A stretch of DNA of 64,000 bases from Gibbula magus (Eukaryota; Mollusca; Gastropoda; Trochida; Trochidae): positions 44,496,448 through 44,560,447 of the forward strand of contig OW388296.1 in assembly GCA_936450465.1 (NCBI GenBank), read 5' to 3'. Made by a program: the position numbers and the translations under genes. Below are positions 60,830 to 64,000 of this stretch, piece by piece (positions within the stretch are counted from its first letter, which is position 1; every line of letters begins with the position of its first letter). Under the pieces are notes generated by a model, which saw nothing but the letters and a program-made list of their open reading frames with translations, had not been told where the DNA came from and ran no database searches.

Positions 60830-61060
60830 ATGGAGGAACAAGGTCTTGTACAGCTCATATCTCTCTGGGTTTCCTTCATCGTGGCTAGTGCAGCTGAAGA
60901 TAGCAGAACCCTTTTAGGAATAAGAATGTGTGAGCGTCTCTGTCAGCGAACAGTTGGATGTTACAGATTCCAGTACAGTTCAAGATATATGTCTTGTCAT
61001 GTTCATCCTGCATCTAACAAGGGATTGGATGCCACTTATCATGGTTCTAACGTCACAATG
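60830..61060 (+). CDS. First exon of a secreted PAN/apple-like domain protein
   Basis: The ATG at 60830 (AGCATGGAG context) opens 77 codons to a GTAAGC donor at 61061, in phase 0. The first 22-24 residues (MEEQGLVQLISLWVSFIVAS then AAED) look like a signal peptide with a hydrophobic core. The rest, MCERLCQRTVGCYRFQYSS then MSCHVHP, has the cysteine spacing of PAN/apple-like modules: two close cysteines, one after six residues in GCYRFQY, and one in a C-x-V/L strand. Such modules bind proteins or sugars outside the cell and are expanded in mollusc secreted proteins. Later exons are not identified in the remaining 3 kb. The upstream in-frame codons back to 60752 probably belong to the 5' UTR. 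Confidence 0.6.
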
Positions 61061-63720
61061 GTAAGCCACTGTATAACAAGTAATATATTAAGTATTATTT
61101 AAGATAATATTTAAGATTTTATAAGAAGAGTGTTGTATGACAAGAGGCATTAATATTTTCAAAATTTTAAAAAGTTTATACTAAGGACATAATATCTGAA
61201 TGGGTTTTCTGTATTGTGGCCATTGTGGGGATACAAGCTATAACTAATCAAACAATTACGTTTTTAACTTAAATGTCCTAAATAAAGGAATTATACCTCA
61301 ATCGTTGTGTGACATAGTTATATACTGTATTGACGATTAACATACATAATTTATTCATAATAAAATTATATTATATATCATATATGATTAAAAAATAAAA
61401 GTGAATATTCAATCCCCGATTTGTTTTAACTTAGTTAGAAGTAGGCCTACATTCTAAATTTTATCAAAATGTTGTTGAGAGTTTTGTCATTACAAGATTC
61501 CAGCAATAAGAATATTCATATGTATACCTACTTTCCCTGAAACAAGCAGTCAACCATTTGTTAAAACTTTGCTAATCTAAAATATACCAATTTGATTGAT
61601 TATGAAGAAAATTTCGATTTATCTTGGAAGGAAGGCATATCAATCTATTTTTAGTCCAAAGATATATCCATGTTCGGAGCTTTCAGTTTGGACATAAATA
61701 TGCTTCTATCCAATATTTGATCATACATGTACATGTTTCACTGTCATGAATACATTATCAGTACATTGAGTACATTACATATGGAAGTCTTATTGCAATG
61801 CTAATGTAATCAAGTTGTACATGCTTGCGTCACACCGTTGATTAACGTTTGCATTAAAGATTCTTGGATTTTCTGAAACTGGAAGAAACATTATGCACTG
61901 AATTGGCACATGTCTGCTCATTCAGGTGTAAAATGGTTTTGAATTGAAAACATCTTATGTTTACTAACGTTCAGATTAAAAATAACACACAATCATTTAA
62001 ATTTGATATGTTTTGACCACTTTCATTATAAATATTGTAGTTATAGTTTTATATGTTATAGTTTTAGTTCTTATTTGTATTTTGGAAATATCAACATTTA
62101 TTACATTTGGAAAAAGAGCCCAAATCTGTTTCTTAAAAATCCTGATTCTCATTTTCCTTCCATCTCCTTTTCTAGATTATTAAAACTAGCCTCACACAAA
62201 GCAACACAGCACAGAAGTTTTAAGTAACATGAAACCTCTGTATTAGCCATAACGACTTAATTAAGCTATCTCTCCACCGGGGAGTGGTCAACAAAATGCA
62301 ATTACATAACATGCAGACCCTGGACTTTATATTTTAAATGTTGTTTTCCCCACACTTATCTATTTTTCTGTACTGAAGAAGAAGATGTGGTGTCACGATC
62401 TCATGCTGCTACTTCTAATAGTCCTATCTTATAACTTCATCACAAGTCATATTCAGTTCACATATCTTATGTAAAATTTAGTATCTCCTCTTCAATTTAT
62501 TCATTTGCGGCCTGTCACAATATATTTGGTTAACATTGATTACATAACATGACCACAATGTAGTCGACATATATTTCACATTCCTATAAGATTAACTGCA
62601 AAAGTACTTTCTTTTCTCAATTCCTGTATTTCTCAAAGCACATGTTAGGTCTCTCACATCAAAAATATTATTTTCCCTCAGGTCTTTTATTAGGGATAAC
62701 ATATCTATATTGAATGAAGAGCATATACAATCTCAGAGTTCAAAGCTCATTAGAACAGGGTTTTAGGCTGTGACATTTATTTGGGGGTCACAGGGTCACC
62801 AAATCTACATTTTCGAATCCCCATTGGACATTAGTACCTAACATTTCAGTTTTCTAGAGTTTTTGGGACTGGAGACTTTTTAGGTCATAACCCCTGTGAT
62901 CCTTATTTTGGGTCACATGATCACCAAATTTCTGATTTGGAAAGCTCTATAGCCAAGGAATATGTACATTAAATGTCAGCCCTCTAGAGTCATTGGATCT
63001 GGAGAAAAGGCAAAAAAGCAAAACGTTTAAGGACAGACGGATGGATGGACGCCATGGCATGCTACAAGCTCATCGAGCCTTTCAGGCATGATATATGACA
63101 TATGATATATATTAAAACCTTCTTGGAAAAAAGTTATTTAGTGATTTCAGAACTGGTGACTTTCATCATATCTCGTGACCTTGACCTTTGACCTATGTGT
63201 AGATATGCCTTTTCAATTTCTTTTTATGTGTACAGAAAAAATAATATTATATTGAAACATGGATATATAAGTAATCGATTTAGTATAATGACCAGGTTGG
63301 ATACTGGAGCCTAAATCATTGATGTCATATGGTTTAAAAGGGAAACAGGGCAAGCGGGAACATTGGCTGAACAGTTAATTTAAGAAGTTGACAACTTGAT
63401 GTTGGCATAAACAGTTTGCAGCAGATCGACAGAGGGATTGATATTGAACATTTTCATTCCAAAATCGTGAGAAAATATGACTGACAATTATTTACTTTCA
63501 CCAAAGCAAAAGACTTTCTACATAAAGTAAAATAAAATGTCACCAGCACTAACGAGCTTCGCCCCAATTTCAATGGAATTATCAGAAAAAGTTCAATACA
63601 TTTATATAAATGTAATCTAGGATGAGATGAGACAAAGAAACATTTAAAGTTTATTATTAACGGGAGATCATGTAATGATTAAAATGTGCACAACATTTTC
63701 CAACAGATATTGTTCACAAC
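61061..63720. other. Non-coding interval, partly dispersed repeat
   Basis: No further exon identified. At about 62750-63070 the sequence contains GGGTCACAGGGTCACC, later GGGTCACATGATCACC, and GGACAGACGGATGGATGG near its end. This resembles dispersed repeats I associate with molluscs, but no second copy lies in the window. Confidence 0.4.
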
Positions 63721-63724
63721 TTAC

Positions 63725-63943
63725 TCTTTTGATGAAAAAACTCATCGTGGATGGTGAACCCTAGTCCCTTTACTCTGTAATTCACAGCTTCTTCCATGAA
63801 CGTGCAATAGTCCGCAACTTGTAATGAAGAACTCACTGTGTCGTAGATGACGTAGTTCAGATAGGAGTCCCATATCAGTAACAGGTTGTTTTGTGAGTTT
63901 ACTGTCAGCAGTGTCGGCATTGTGTTTGCTTCCCATTGTGCGT
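63725..63943 (-). CDS. Internal exon of a host gene on the minus strand
   Basis: An open 219-base minus-strand frame is bounded by an acceptor CCCCTCAG at about 63944-63951 and a donor GTAAGT at 63724. It encodes NTMPTLLTVNSQNNLLLIWD, LNYVIYDTVSSSLQVADY, then CTFMEEAVNYRVKGLGFTIH. The alternating hydrophobic strands would suit a beta-propeller or lectin-like extracellular fold, but no signature is decisive. The rest of the gene lies beyond the window or in unrecognised exons. It is on the strand opposite to the PAN-like exon at 60830, so the two are different genes. Confidence 0.45.
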
Positions 63944-64000
63944 CTGAGGGGTTATTGATCAAGGTGTTGTTATTATTATATAACTTCTCCCCTCTGTTCC

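Overview
This window looks like AT-rich, repeat-dense animal nuclear DNA, most likely from a bivalve or other mollusc. Support for that: genes have short exons with GT-AG introns; there are tRNA-headed SINEs whose 3' tail resembles the family common in bivalves; DIRS, L1-like and jockey/CR1-like retroelements are present; and so is the 'gacagacgg' type of dispersed repeat that I associate with mollusc genomes. No bacterial features, CRISPR arrays or operons are present. The species cannot be named from the sequence alone.

Most of the window is mobile DNA. From 2.9 to 12.1 kb lie two damaged DIRS-type tyrosine-recombinase retrotransposons placed head to head around a perfect 33-bp palindrome. 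The left copy (minus strand) keeps gag-like, RT and RNase H remnants and is split by a 5'-truncated non-LTR element. The right copy (plus strand) keeps the RNase H tail and the recombinase, which is split by a SINE. From 16,250 to 25,154 lies a DNA transposon bounded by inverted arrays of a roughly 20-bp repeat and by TTA duplications. It carries one minus-strand transcription unit with two coiled-coil ORFs; the long one has a candidate DDE/RNase H-like region that I cannot assign to a named superfamily.

From 28,372 to 55,768 lies a 27.4-kb CACTA/EnSpm (Transib-unrelated, TNP2-type) transposon. It has 1.4-kb inverted repeats starting CACAGG and an exact 3-bp TGT target duplication. It holds two divergently transcribed genes. 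The plus-strand transposase has six coding exons whose phases all agree, with one in-frame TAG. The minus-strand gene encodes an unnamed, probably accessory, protein. Nested inside it are MITEs, L1-like fragments, a SINE with target duplications and a 37-base poly-G run.

Host coding sequence is sparse: a terminal exon at 25.6 kb that may be a beta-propeller, a secreted PAN/apple-like first exon at 60.8 kb, and an internal exon at 63.7 kb on the minus strand. The remaining intervals are non-coding as far as I can see. The two class II elements are the parts most worth study. In each, the ends, the target duplications, a promoter and a spliced gene all fit together as one transposition unit.
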